NCBI GenBank assembly: GCA_021822605.1
Contig: JAKAQL010000002.1
Span: forward strand, 1-64,000
DNA length: 64,000 bases
DNA from: Actinomycetes bacterium
GTDB lineage: Bacteria > Actinomycetota > Acidimicrobiia > Acidimicrobiales > Acidimicrobiaceae
Direction: 5' to 3'
Shown here: in pieces, positions 24,588 to 35,100 of the stretch
Layout: each line of letters begins with the position of its first letter
Numbering within the stretch: position 1 is the first letter of the stretch
Program-made: the position numbers and the translations under genes
The notes under the pieces: model-generated
Database searches by the model: none
Told to the model about the DNA's origin: nothing
What the model saw: the letters and a program-made list of their open reading frames with translations, nothing else

Positions 24588-24709
24588 TTCGGTGGTGATC
24601 CTAGCGGATGAGATGCGCGATCGGTTCCATCCATCGTGAGGACAAGATGAGGTGCGTTACCTTGAGCGAGTGAACTTTGCCGGTCGCTCGTCCGATTAAC
24701 CTAGATCCT

Positions 24710-25342
24710 ATGGATCATACTGACCTCACTGCCGGTTCTATCGCTGACCTGAAGGATGCTGCGAGCGTCGATCGGGGTGGCGACGTCTATCAGCAACTGC
24801 TGAAGGAGCGAATTGTCTTCTTGGGATCGGAGGTCAATCAGGTCACTGCGAACGCGATCTGTGCCCAGCTCCTTCTCCTTGCCGCAGAGGATGCTGAGAG
24901 GGATATCTCCTTTATCATCAACTCTCCTGGTGGCTCCATCTATGACGGCCTAGCCATCTACGACACGATGCAATACGTGAGCTGCGATGTTTCGACGATC
25001 ACGATCGGAATGGCTGCATCGATGGGGCAGTTCTTGCTCTGCGCCGGTGCTCATGGCAAGCGGTTTGCGCTGCCGCATGCGCGTATTTTGATGCATCAAC
25101 CGCTTGCACAGATGCAGGGTCAGGCGGCGGATATCGCTATCCAAGCTGAGCAGATCATGTATCTCAAGCGTCAACTCGCTGAGCGCATCTCCTTCCACAC
25201 CGGTCAGCCGGTGGAGAAGATCCAGGCTGACTCAGAGCGAGACCGTTGGTTCACCGCCGATGAAGCTCAGGAGTATGGTTTCATCGATCAAGTGATCCGG
25301 ACGAACTCCTACGGTGCCCCAGCTAGCGGGTCCAACTCCTAG
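24710..25342 (+). CDS. clpP: ATP-dependent Clp protease proteolytic subunit
   Basis: [52 protein letters not shown]. Confidence 0.96.
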   Translation: MDHTDLTAGSIADLKDAASVDRGGDVYQQLLKERIVFLGSEVNQVTANAICAQLLLLAAEDAERDISFIINSPGGSIYDGLAIYDTMQYVSCDVSTITIGMAASMGQFLLCAGAHGKRFALPHARILMHQPLAQMQGQAADIAIQAEQIMYLKRQLAERISFHTGQPVEKIQADSERDRWFTADEAQEYGFIDQVIRTNSYGAPASGSNS

Positions 25343-26283
25343 TGAAGACCGACCACTCCGGGCCGGTGCCTGAACCCTCGGGTTATCAGCGCGATCGGGA
25401 GCTGCCGATCCATCTTGTTCGACCGTCGATGACGGTACCGCAGCGGATTGCGAATATCTGGAGGTACCGCGATCTGCTGAAGGACCTTGTCGCTAAGGAG
25501 ATCAAGGTCAAGTACAAGGACTCAGCGCTTGGATTTATCTGGAGTCTCCTGAATCCGGCGATGTTCATCCTTATCTATTACATCGTCTTCCAAAAGATCC
25601 TGAAAAACGGTATTCCGCTGTTCGCGATCTACTTGGCTACGGGACTCTTGGCGTGGAACCTGTTCCAGTCGGGTGTCCTGGGCGCAACAGGTTCCGTGGT
25701 CAACAACAGCGGGCTCGTGAAGAAGGTCTCGTTTCCGCGAGAGATCTTGGCACTCGCGTCGGTCGGTTCTGCCTTCATCTTCTTTCTCTTCCAGACGGTG
25801 GTGTTGGCGATCTTTCTCATCATCTTTCGGGTTGCTCCGAGTCCGCACTTTGTCTGGCTCGTCCCCATCGCGCTGCTCGCGCTCTTGATGTTCGCCTCGG
25901 CCTTGGCGGTGCTGCTCTCAGGGATCAACGTCTATCTCCGCGATATGCAACACCTCATGGAGATCCTGCTACAGGCTTGGTTCTGGGCGACACCGGTGGT
26001 GTACCCGTTTATGGAACTTTCCAAGCAGCTCAAAGCACACGGTTTGACCTGGCTTTATCTTGCCAATCCGACGACGCCGGTGGCGCTTACGTTTCAACGC
26101 GCCTTCTATGTCAAGGCGAATCCGCTAGGTACGAATGGATCGATTGTCCATATACTTCCAAGCTATGGTCCTATGTGGTATTTGGCGGTCCTCGGGACCA
26201 TCGTCGTCCTGAGTTTTATATTCTTCCTGGTCTCTGTCTATATTTTCGGTCGCCTGGAAGGAAACTTTGCAGAGGAGTTGTAG
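25342..26283 (+). CDS. ABC-2 type polysaccharide/O-antigen export permease (Wzm-like)
   Basis: YKDSALGFIWSLLNPAMFILIYYIVFQ and INVYLRDMQHLMEILLQAWFWATPVVYP; multiple TMs; followed by Wzt-like ATPase. Confidence 0.92.
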   Translation: MKTDHSGPVPEPSGYQRDRELPIHLVRPSMTVPQRIANIWRYRDLLKDLVAKEIKVKYKDSALGFIWSLLNPAMFILIYYIVFQKILKNGIPLFAIYLATGLLAWNLFQSGVLGATGSVVNNSGLVKKVSFPREILALASVGSAFIFFLFQTVVLAIFLIIFRVAPSPHFVWLVPIALLALLMFASALAVLLSGINVYLRDMQHLMEILLQAWFWATPVVYPFMELSKQLKAHGLTWLYLANPTTPVALTFQRAFYVKANPLGTNGSIVHILPSYGPMWYLAVLGTIVVLSFIFFLVSVYIFGRLEGNFAEEL

Positions 26284-27512
26284 TGTCGACTGCAGTCGAA
26301 GTAGTGTCGGTCTCGAAGACCTTCCGGCTTTTTCAGGAGAAGTACACCTCCTTGAAGGAGAAGGCTATCCACTTGGGCAAGGTACCTCACGAGGTCTTCC
26401 CGGCACTCTCTGACATCAGCTTTGAGGTCGAGCAAGGGGTAACCCTTGGTCTACTCGGTCACAATGGTTCGGGTAAGTCGACGCTCCTCAAATGTATCGC
26501 TGGTATCTTGACGCCCTCTGCGGGTGAGATCCGGATCAGGGGCCGCATCGCAGCGATGTTGGAGCTCGGTGCTGGCTTTCACCCCGACCTCTCGGGGCGG
26601 GCGAACATCTATCTCAATGCAGCTCTGATGGGTCTATCCCGTAAAGAGGTCGATGCACGCTTTGATGCGATCGTGGAGTTCTCTGAGCTGGGTGGTTTCA
26701 TCGACAATCAGGTCAAGTTCTACTCCTCGGGAATGTATGCACGCCTTGGCTTCGCCGTAGCCGTCAACATGGATCCCGATATCCTTCTCGTCGATGAGGT
26801 GCTCGCGGTCGGAGACGCCAACTTCCAGCTCAAGTGTCTGGCCAAGATTCGCGAGTTCCAGGAGGAGGGTCGGACGATCATCTTCGTGTCGCACTCGCCG
26901 GATCTCGTCCGGGCGGTCTGTTCGACTGCGTTCGTTCTTGACCATGGTCGACTGGTCGGTCAAGGTCCTACGGCTGAGGCGGTAGCACTGCTCCAGAAGT
27001 TCCAACTCTCCGGTTCTGGCCTGAACCACGATCCAAGCACCGAAGATCATCGACTTGAGGCCGCTATCAGCCGCGATATTCATATCAGCTCCATGATGAT
27101 CAACGGTGTCGATGCGGACCGGGGGGTTGAACTCGCAGCGATGAGCCAGGTGGAGTTGGCGGTGGTGATCGAAGACGTCGCGTCGGCTGCGGGTGCTTGT
27201 CATGTCGAGGTACTCTTCTATAGCCCCGCAGGGGTCGCCTTGATCCGTGCTCACACTCGAGAGATGGAGATGGAACCGATCATCGTTCGTGGAACCGTCG
27301 AGGCCGTCGTGCAGTTCAGCTCTCTTCCGCTCGCGGTGGGGTCCTATTCGATCCAGGTGAACCTCTATCATCCTCAGAGTGGCATGATGATCGAGAGTCG
27401 CCGCTGGGATAACGGTATTATGATCGTCGGTGGTCAAAAAGGCGTTGGAGGTCTCATCGCGGCGGAGGCGAACGTCTTTGTCAATGAGGTCTCGAGCCGA
27501 CACTTCCTCTAG
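26283..27512 (+). CDS. Polysaccharide ABC exporter ATP-binding protein (Wzt-like) with C-terminal extension
   Basis: Walker A GHNGSGKSTLLKCIAG, YSSGMYARLGFAVAV, DILLVDEVLAVGD; extra ~150 aa C-terminal domain; GTG start at 26283 overlaps the permease stop. Confidence 0.93.
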   Translation: MSTAVEVVSVSKTFRLFQEKYTSLKEKAIHLGKVPHEVFPALSDISFEVEQGVTLGLLGHNGSGKSTLLKCIAGILTPSAGEIRIRGRIAAMLELGAGFHPDLSGRANIYLNAALMGLSRKEVDARFDAIVEFSELGGFIDNQVKFYSSGMYARLGFAVAVNMDPDILLVDEVLAVGDANFQLKCLAKIREFQEEGRTIIFVSHSPDLVRAVCSTAFVLDHGRLVGQGPTAEAVALLQKFQLSGSGLNHDPSTEDHRLEAAISRDIHISSMMINGVDADRGVELAAMSQVELAVVIEDVASAAGACHVEVLFYSPAGVALIRAHTREMEMEPIIVRGTVEAVVQFSSLPLAVGSYSIQVNLYHPQSGMMIESRRWDNGIMIVGGQKGVGGLIAAEANVFVNEVSSRHFL

Positions 27513-27668
27513 CGGGTCGATGCCGCCAAGCTGCGCACACCTTGGCGAGCATGGGCTGACCTGGTGGGCTATTTTCGGAGGGTTTACCTTGAGTACGCCA
27601 GCTCAAGTGGGCCTGCTGGCCGGAGCTCACTCAGGTGGGTCCAGTGTGAGGGCTCAACCAGCGCGCAG

Positions 27669-28802
27669 TTATTGGAGGAAGGCGAGGTAGCGGTCGATGA
27701 TCTGCTCCCAAGAAAAGTGGGCCATCGCATAGGCTTTGCCACGCTGGCCGAGCGTCGTGGCAAGTGTGGCATCGGTCGCCATGAGTTCGATCGCGCTGAG
27801 CAACTCCGACGCGGTGTGAAAGGCGATGCCTCCGCCGGAGCACTCGATCTGTTCGACCAGGACTGGGTTGAAGCCGTTGACGATGAGCGCAATACCGGCC
27901 CCCATCGCCTCGATGGCGACGAGAGAGAAGGACTCATAGCGTGAGGCGATGACGACGGCCCGTGCATGTCTAAGTAACGCGTTGCGCTGTGCGTCGGAGA
28001 CGATGCCCGGGGTCTCGACGCCAGGTGGAAGCCTGACGGGCTCGACAAGAGGGCCAGCCATAATGAGTCGTAAGGTGGGTTGGGTGTTGCGGTAGAGCTC
28101 GGTGAGAAGGCGACTACCCTTGTCGGCCTGTAGACGCCCGAGCGCAAGCAGGTAGGGTGCTGAATCGGGTGTGGAGCCAGCGTGGTCATCGGGCACCGGT
28201 TGATCGAGCCCCAAGGGCAATACCAGCTGGCGTGAGGCACCAATCAGAAAGAGCTGATTGAAGAGCTCTGCCTCAGCGTGGGTCTGGAAGACAATCCTGC
28301 GGGCGAGCGGAACGAGATCAGCATAGATTGCGCTAGCCAATATCGGCTCTGGGTGAGCAGCTGGATGGAGCACGGATCGTGCTGGCTTCCAGCGGAGGGC
28401 ATGCAGGTTGGGCCAGTACAGGAGAGGGTAGCTGATCACCCGATCAGGGTCGAGCCGATCGAGGAGCGCCTCGAACCCATCCAGGAGAGGGCCCTGGTCG
28501 GCTAGGAACTGATCAGCCGTCATGCCGGCAGGGAGTCGCCCGGTGGCCAACACCTTTGCATGGACGGCTGAGAAGTTCTCGAGACGGGGTCGGTGTACCC
28601 GCAGGCGGTGAACGATGACTCCATCCTCGGAGACGGTTTCGGCGGGTAGAGAGTTCTCCCACTCCATCGTCGTTGCGGTCGAGGTGATCACCTCGACGCG
28701 GTGACCACGGCTAGCAATCCGGGTCGCATAGGAGCGTACTGCAGTCTCAGCACCACCGACGATAGCTTGACCGTAGCGCGGCGTGACAAAGACGAGATGC
28801 AT
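27669..28802 (-). CDS. Glycosyltransferase, GT4-like
   Basis: VTPRYGQAIVGGAETAVRSYATRIASRGHRVEVITS; VVIASRYESFSLVAIEAMGAGIALIV. Confidence 0.88.
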   Translation of the reverse strand: MHLVFVTPRYGQAIVGGAETAVRSYATRIASRGHRVEVITSTATTMEWENSLPAETVSEDGVIVHRLRVHRPRLENFSAVHAKVLATGRLPAGMTADQFLADQGPLLDGFEALLDRLDPDRVISYPLLYWPNLHALRWKPARSVLHPAAHPEPILASAIYADLVPLARRIVFQTHAEAELFNQLFLIGASRQLVLPLGLDQPVPDDHAGSTPDSAPYLLALGRLQADKGSRLLTELYRNTQPTLRLIMAGPLVEPVRLPPGVETPGIVSDAQRNALLRHARAVVIASRYESFSLVAIEAMGAGIALIVNGFNPVLVEQIECSGGGIAFHTASELLSAIELMATDATLATTLGQRGKAYAMAHFSWEQIIDRYLAFLQ

Positions 28803-29887
28803 CACACCACCTCGGTGTCGGTCAGCCTGCGTATCGCCTCTACCATACGACCCCACACGGCGTTGTTGTCGAATAGTTTGATCCGCTCCGCACCGCGATC
28901 AAGGAGCTGACTACGAAGAGGCTCTTGGCTGGCGAGTTTGGCAGCGGTGGCGGTGGCAAGCGGATCATGGGGAGGCACGATGAAGCCGGCATCGCCAACG
29001 GTCTCTGGAATGGCTGAGGAGCCAACGGCGACTACGGGAAGCCCGAGTGACATCGCCTCGAGTAACGGAGCGCCAAAACCCTCGTGGAGTGAGGCGGAGA
29101 CGAAGATACGAGCCACACGATACTGGTCTCCGAGGTAGCGGGCACGTAGGCCGCCGGTGAGAAAGTGAACCCGATGTCCGATCCGAAGGTCGATAGCACG
29201 TTGACGGAGACCGAGGAGGTAGTCCGGATGAAAGGGACGCCCAACGAGTGTAAGGGAGCTATCCTCGCCGGTGAGCTCTCGATACAGGGCGAAGGAGGCG
29301 AGGAGGTCCTCCTGGGCTTTGTTGGGAACCAACCGACCCACAAAGAGCCAATCTGTCGGGGATCCACGATGCTCCCAGCTCCGCTGGAGCCGGGTGAGCC
29401 GACCGGTGGTCTCTCCGTTCTTGAGGTCGTCGTAGTGGGCGAAGAGGCCGACGGTTGCTACGTCATTCGCGCCGTAGCTGACAAGCTCCTCGGCGTTGAA
29501 TGCTGACACCGATAGACAACCCATCGCCTGGTGAACGAGGCGCGCTAGCTGTTGTCTGGCGCGTCGTTGCGCAATGGCGGTATCGGGGTCCCAAGCAGTG
29601 AAATACCTCTCGGGGGTGATGTTGTGATAGTACAACAACGTCCGCCCCTGAGCGAGCATTGAGGGCGCAAGCGCGGAGAAGTTCGCGTAGTGGTAGATCA
29701 GCACATCCTGGGGTCCAAGGTTCATCTCCTCGACCGGTGTTGCGTGCATTGGATCCGATCGCTTCCGATCCTCAACATAGATACGGCTGTTCGAGTCCGT
29801 GAAGTGAAGTCGATGCTGGAGTTCACGGGCGCAGTTGCCGACGGCGTCGTGGGGCAGGAGGACGGGTACGAACTGGTGGATAGTCAT
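28802..29887 (-). CDS. Glycosyltransferase, GT4-like
   Basis: WLFVGRLVPNKAQEDLL and IFVSASLHEGFGAPLLEAMSLGLPVVAVGSSAIPETVGDAG. Confidence 0.9.
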   Translation of the reverse strand: MTIHQFVPVLLPHDAVGNCARELQHRLHFTDSNSRIYVEDRKRSDPMHATPVEEMNLGPQDVLIYHYANFSALAPSMLAQGRTLLYYHNITPERYFTAWDPDTAIAQRRARQQLARLVHQAMGCLSVSAFNAEELVSYGANDVATVGLFAHYDDLKNGETTGRLTRLQRSWEHRGSPTDWLFVGRLVPNKAQEDLLASFALYRELTGEDSSLTLVGRPFHPDYLLGLRQRAIDLRIGHRVHFLTGGLRARYLGDQYRVARIFVSASLHEGFGAPLLEAMSLGLPVVAVGSSAIPETVGDAGFIVPPHDPLATATAAKLASQEPLRSQLLDRGAERIKLFDNNAVWGRMVEAIRRLTDTEVV

Positions 29888-30942
29888 GGCGTGCCTACTA
29901 GTTGCTCGATGAGGCGCTGGTAACGGTGTTGTTGCGGCTCTGGATCAAAGGCACGGAGCCGGGTGAGCCCTCGCTCGATGAGTCGTGCTCGGACCATGGC
30001 ATCGTTGTGGAGGGTGTGAGCTGCTAGTGCAAAGGAGAGTGGGTCCTCCTGTTGGAGGAGCCAGCCAGCGCTGCCTACAGTCTCGCTCACCGCTGAGGTT
30101 GCGAGTGCGAGCACCGGAGTCTGGTGGGCAAAGGCCTCGATAAAAGGGAAGCCAAAACCCTCGTGGAGCGAGGCGCTAGTAAAGAGGCTCGCTCGCCGGT
30201 ACTCCTCGGTCAATGCCGATGGATCCAGGCCTGAGAGCAGCCGGACGGAGTCGCAGAGTCGGTGGAGAGCGATGCTCTCCTTGATGGCCGCGAGATAGCT
30301 TCGTGAGGCGGTCGATCCGACGAGGGTGAGCGTCGCGTCGCGGTCAAAGAGCTGGTGATAGAGGGCAAAGGCCTCGATCAGGAAGAGTTGATGTTTGTTG
30401 GGAAAGATGCGGCCGACAAAAAGCCAGTGCGAGTGGGTGGAGTCGATCTCGGGTGCTGGTTTGCGCCCTTGTTGGGGTAGCTCGAGGAGCGGAGGCGCGA
30501 TCAAGGGGTGAAGAAAGCCGAGTTCGAAGAGGTCAACGGCGTTGTAGTGGGAAACAGTGAAGGCTCGTTGGGTCGTTTGGGCGAGCCCACCGATCTCGCG
30601 CCGCGCCTGCCAGAGTACCCGTGCGATCTCAGGCTCGAAGGGTTTGGCCAGTGCGTGAGGCGTGACGTTGTGATAGTTGATCAGCACCCGTGGTCGATCC
30701 CGCAACCAGTCGGCGATGCGGGAGTTGGTGCTGGCCTGATAGAGGTACCACACCCCCTTTGGTGGCCGATGGCGCAGCTCGGCAAAGGGGGTGGCGCACC
30801 CGGAGACGGCTTCATCAAAGTCATCGGCGTAGATGGCGGTCTCGTAACCCAACTCGCGCAGCAACGTATCGAGGCGACGGGTGTGGGTGCCGATCGCATC
30901 GTAGGTCGCAAAGGACGGGATGAGTTGAAAGATTGCGCTCAC
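29884..30942 (-). CDS. Glycosyltransferase, GT4-like
   Basis: WLFVGRIFPNKHQLFLIEAF and LFTSASLHEGFGFPFIEAFAHQTPVLALATSAVSETVGSAG. Confidence 0.9.
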   Translation of the reverse strand: MSAIFQLIPSFATYDAIGTHTRRLDTLLRELGYETAIYADDFDEAVSGCATPFAELRHRPPKGVWYLYQASTNSRIADWLRDRPRVLINYHNVTPHALAKPFEPEIARVLWQARREIGGLAQTTQRAFTVSHYNAVDLFELGFLHPLIAPPLLELPQQGRKPAPEIDSTHSHWLFVGRIFPNKHQLFLIEAFALYHQLFDRDATLTLVGSTASRSYLAAIKESIALHRLCDSVRLLSGLDPSALTEEYRRASLFTSASLHEGFGFPFIEAFAHQTPVLALATSAVSETVGSAGWLLQQEDPLSFALAAHTLHNDAMVRARLIERGLTRLRAFDPEPQQHRYQRLIEQLVGTP

Positions 30943-31871
30943 CGATCGAGCCTCGTGAGGGCGGTATCGACGTCGATCATCTGCGTGGCGGTCGTCAAGC
31001 CAGCCTCACGACACAGGAGAGTCCATGCCATTGCGGTGATTGGTCCCCCCCGGAGCGCGGCGATCGCATTGAGTTCCCTTGCGGTGGCAAGGATAGAGGG
31101 TTCGTGGTGGATGAGCAATATCGGGCCACCATCGATCACGATGCGGCGAGCCTCAGCGAGTGCGGCACGCTTGAACCAGATGGGTGAACACTCAAGCTCC
31201 ACGCCGCGCAGGACTATTCCTCCTAGCGAAGCGTCCGCGCAGTGTTCGAGGTGCCAGAGGAGAGAGCTATTCCTGATGTCGAGCCCCTCGGTCGCCGCCC
31301 GATCAGCGAGCACTGGGTCTTCAATCTGACCATAGGCGAGGTCTGGGACACCTATGGTGAGCCGCTTGAGGAGCTGGTCCTGTTCGGCGGCGGCCACCAA
31401 GATGGGTTGGTCGATTGGGGATCGTGTCAGCGCTTCAAGAGCCGCCTCCTCTGTGAGCGCATTCGCGGGGAACCGGCCAAAGGCCTGGCCGAGCGCGAGG
31501 TGGGGTGCGATCCGGTCAAGACGTTGTTCCTGTTCTACGAGACGAAGCTCAAGGGCGTTCAAGAGCCCTACCGTCTCGAAGGTGAAGTTGTTGATCTGCT
31601 GGGTGATGTAGGTAAGGTACCAGCCAATCCCGGCCTTGATCGTGCGCTTGAGGTAGCTCACGCCGGGTTTTTGGGAGGCGGTCGGAACCGCGGTATCGAT
31701 ATAGGAGGTCGCCTCGAGGTTGAAGAGGCGATCCTTGATCGAATCAAACCGAAGGCGAGGCTTGAGCTCGTTCATGACCTCACCCATTCGTGCCTCTAGG
31801 GATGGAGGGATGACGCCGCTGCGGCGTAGCTTGACCATCTCGCGCTCCAGGCGCTCCCTCAGATCCTCCAC
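30939..31871 (-). CDS. Hypothetical glycan-locus protein with N-terminal helical segments; possible degenerate methyltransferase-like C-terminus
   Basis: Overlaps the first glycosyltransferase start; NNFTFETVGLLNALELRLVEQEQRLDRI coiled segment; no clear SAM-binding motif. Confidence 0.55.
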   Translation of the reverse strand: MEDLRERLEREMVKLRRSGVIPPSLEARMGEVMNELKPRLRFDSIKDRLFNLEATSYIDTAVPTASQKPGVSYLKRTIKAGIGWYLTYITQQINNFTFETVGLLNALELRLVEQEQRLDRIAPHLALGQAFGRFPANALTEEAALEALTRSPIDQPILVAAAEQDQLLKRLTIGVPDLAYGQIEDPVLADRAATEGLDIRNSSLLWHLEHCADASLGGIVLRGVELECSPIWFKRAALAEARRIVIDGGPILLIHHEPSILATARELNAIAALRGGPITAMAWTLLCREAGLTTATQMIDVDTALTRLDR

Positions 31872-32142
31872 GTGAGACCTCCCATTATCCTTGTTCGGTC
31901 GATCTTAGTTGTGCTCGCGCCAAGTGGCCATGGACCTCATCTACGATCCCTTGGTCTGGAGGTGAACTCGCTCTCGGTGACGGTTCACTCACCGCTTGTG
32001 CTAGCGTGAAGGGGGTTGGTGTTCTCTGGGTCGACATCGCGTCTAGGCGTGAGTCGCCAGAGTCAAGTTGAGGGACGGGTGTTCCGATGACTGAGGGCAT
32101 GAGAACGGTAGCTGCGATGAGCAGATCGCGGTGGTGTGACTG

Positions 32143-35100
32143 ATGCGGCGTGGGATTCACTCCAAGAGATCATCATTTGTCCTTCCATCAGGACGGACGA
32201 GTGCCATGCTTGCCGCAGGAACGCTGGTTGGTCTCGTGCCGGCAGTTGTACTCCTTCCTGCCACGAGCTATGCCAGCAGTGCTTCTCTGACCTTCACTGG
32301 CTACGGGGTTGGATCAGGCGACGGTGCCAGCCAATTTGGCGAGGCCGGCTATGCAAGTCAAGGCCAGCTCACCTATCAACAGATTCTCGCCCACTTCTAC
32401 GGTGGCACCACGTTGACCACCACCAATGACCGACTGATCACGGTGTGGCTTACCCAAGGAACGGGTCGGGCGGCGACGGTGGTGGACGCCGGGGGCCTCG
32501 TGGTCAACAACGTCACGGTAGCACCGAATACGCCGATACAGGTATCCGATGCCGGGGGTACGATCTCGATCAGTCAGGGAGCGAGTGCGAGTGGTTGTTC
32601 GGCTCCCTCCGCGTGGACTCCGCTCACCACCACGACAGGCTCCCTCACCATCAGCCCGGTCAACCTGGAGCCGCTGGGCTCCATGATCGACGAGACACAG
32701 AATCAAGCCCTCGCGTGGTGTCAGCCCGGCGGTACTGTCGAGTACGTGCGAGGTAGTCTTGGAGTGACCGATAATGGGCAGGGACAGCAAGTCCTGACGA
32801 ACACGCTTGGTCTCGAATCGTACGTCCGGGGTGTCATCGGGAACGAGATGCCAGTGGTCTGGGGGACACTCGGGAGTCCCGGTCCGCAGGGCCAGGCCTG
32901 GGGCTTCCAGGCACTCGAAGCACAGGCGGTTGAGGCGCGAACCTACGCTCTGGCCGTCGGGAACTCCTACCCTTTTGCACAGATCTGTGACTCTGACTAT
33001 TGCCAGGTCTATGGCGGTTTCAATACTGGTCAGACGAGTCAAGCTCGCGCACTCATCGACGCAGCCCAGACAGACACCGCCGGCCAAATCCTCGAACAAG
33101 CCTCAGGTGCCCCCGCTTTCACGCAGTACTCCGCCTCCGACGGGGGTTATACGGCAGGTGGCGATTTTCCGGCTGTTCCAGACCCCTATGATGCGGGCTG
33201 CTATGCCTCGATCTGTGACCCCTGGGATCCATGGAGTCAGACGGTTGGACTCTCCTCGCTCCAACAGGCCTTCTCGCAGGTGGGTACTGTGCAGGGGTTG
33301 AATGTCCTGCAGCGTTCAGGTAATGGGACCGATGGTGGACGCGTGCTGTCGATTCAGGTGGTGGGATCGAGTGGTTCCTCCACCGTCACGGGTGCACAGT
33401 TCGCCTCGATGCTCGGTCTCGACTCCGACTGGTTTAGTGTGAGTGGTCCGATAGCGATCAACAACGATGGCAATGGCTCGCCACCTGCACAGCCCTCCGG
33501 GTCAACCGCCAGCTCCGGTATCGTGGTCGCCTCGGCGGATGGTGGTACAGCGGCCGAGGATGGAGCGACCGACCTCGGCAGCACCTACACCTACGGCATC
33601 ACCGGTCTGACTGGTTCGCGTCCCCTCAACGCCCCAGTCGTCGGGGTGGCTTCGACTCCCGATGGGAAGGGCTACTGGTTGGTCGCCGCCGATGGTGGTG
33701 TCTTTGACTTCGGGGACGCCCACTTCTACGGCAGCACCTACACCTACGGCATCACCGGTCTGACTGGTTCGCGTCCCCTCAACGCCCCTATCGTCGGCAT
33801 CGCCTCGACGACCAACGGCGATGGCTACTGGTTGGTCGCCGCCGATGGTGGTGTCTTTGACTTTGGAAACGCAACCTACCAGGGGTCGGCCTATTCGAAG
33901 GGCTTCACCGGCCTCACGGGAGCCCATCCACTCGCAGCGCCGGTCGTCGGCATCGCCTCGACCCCGAACGGCAACGGCTATTGGCTTCTCGAGGCCAACG
34001 GCACCGTTCTCTCTTTTGGTGATGCGGGAAGCTATGGTCAACTCAGCGCATCAGCCAACATCGTCGGCATCGCCTCGACCGCTGATGGTCAGGGGTATTG
34101 GCTTCTCGGTGCGAACGGAGCAGTCTACGGTTTTGGAGACGCCGCATCCTATGGATCGTTGAATCTGAGTGGTCAGACGGCGAGGGCGGTATCGATCGTC
34201 ACTGCGCCGAACGGCACCGGCTATAGCATCATCCTCTCCAATGGTCAGGTGGTAGGTTTTAATGGCGGGCCGAGCTCTCCCGCACTGGGTCCAACAACGA
34301 CCGGTCATGGGGCTCCGGTGGTCGCTGCCGCAATCCTGGGCGATCCAGCTCCAGGAACGCCACCGGTCATCAACGAGGGCAACACCGCCAGCTCCGGTAT
34401 CGTGGTCGCCTCGGCGGATGGTGGTACAGCGGCCGAGGATGGAGCGACCGACCTCGGCAGCACCTACACCTACGGCATCACCGGTCTGACTGGTTCGCGT
34501 CCCCTCAACGCCCCAGTCGTCGGGGTGGCTTCGACTCCCGATGGGAAGGGCTACTGGTTGGTCGCCGCCGATGGTGGTGTCTTTGACTTCGGGGACGCCC
34601 ACTTCTACGGCAGCACCTACACCTACGGCATCACCGGTCTGACTGGTTCGCGTCCCCTCAACGCCCCTATCGTCGGCATCGCCTCGACGACCAACGGCGA
34701 TGGCTACTGGTTGGTCGCCGCCGATGGTGGTGTCTTTGACTTTGGAAACGCAACCTACCAGGGGTCGGCCTATTCGAAGGGCTTCACCGGCCTCACGGGA
34801 GCCCATCCACTCGCAGCGCCGGTCGTCGGCATCGCCTCGACCCCGAACGGCAACGGCTATTGGCTTCTCGAGGCCAACGGCACCGTTCTCTCCTTTGGAG
34901 CGGCCCAGAACTATGGGGATATGAGTCAGACAACGACGGTACGATCCAAATTCGTTGGGATCGTCGCCTCCGCTACTGGCGACGGTTACACTCTCCTGAC
35001 TACAGATGGGGCTACCTATGGCTTTGGCGATGCTCCATCGACAGGCTCCATCGAGGCCAACCCGTTAGCGGTGGCCATCATCCGTGGCCCCGGCGGCACC

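Noticed and set aside
25653-27512. 619-aa ORF starting inside the Wzm gene
   Set aside because: The N-terminal 200 aa are an alternative frame over Wzm; the real Wzt start is the GTG at 26283.
33502-34806. Long antisense ORFs (179 aa and 251 aa) opposite the SpoIID repeats
   Set aside because: They mirror the repeated sense-strand sequence in high-GC DNA; the sense ORF has a signal-like N-terminus and recognisable domains.
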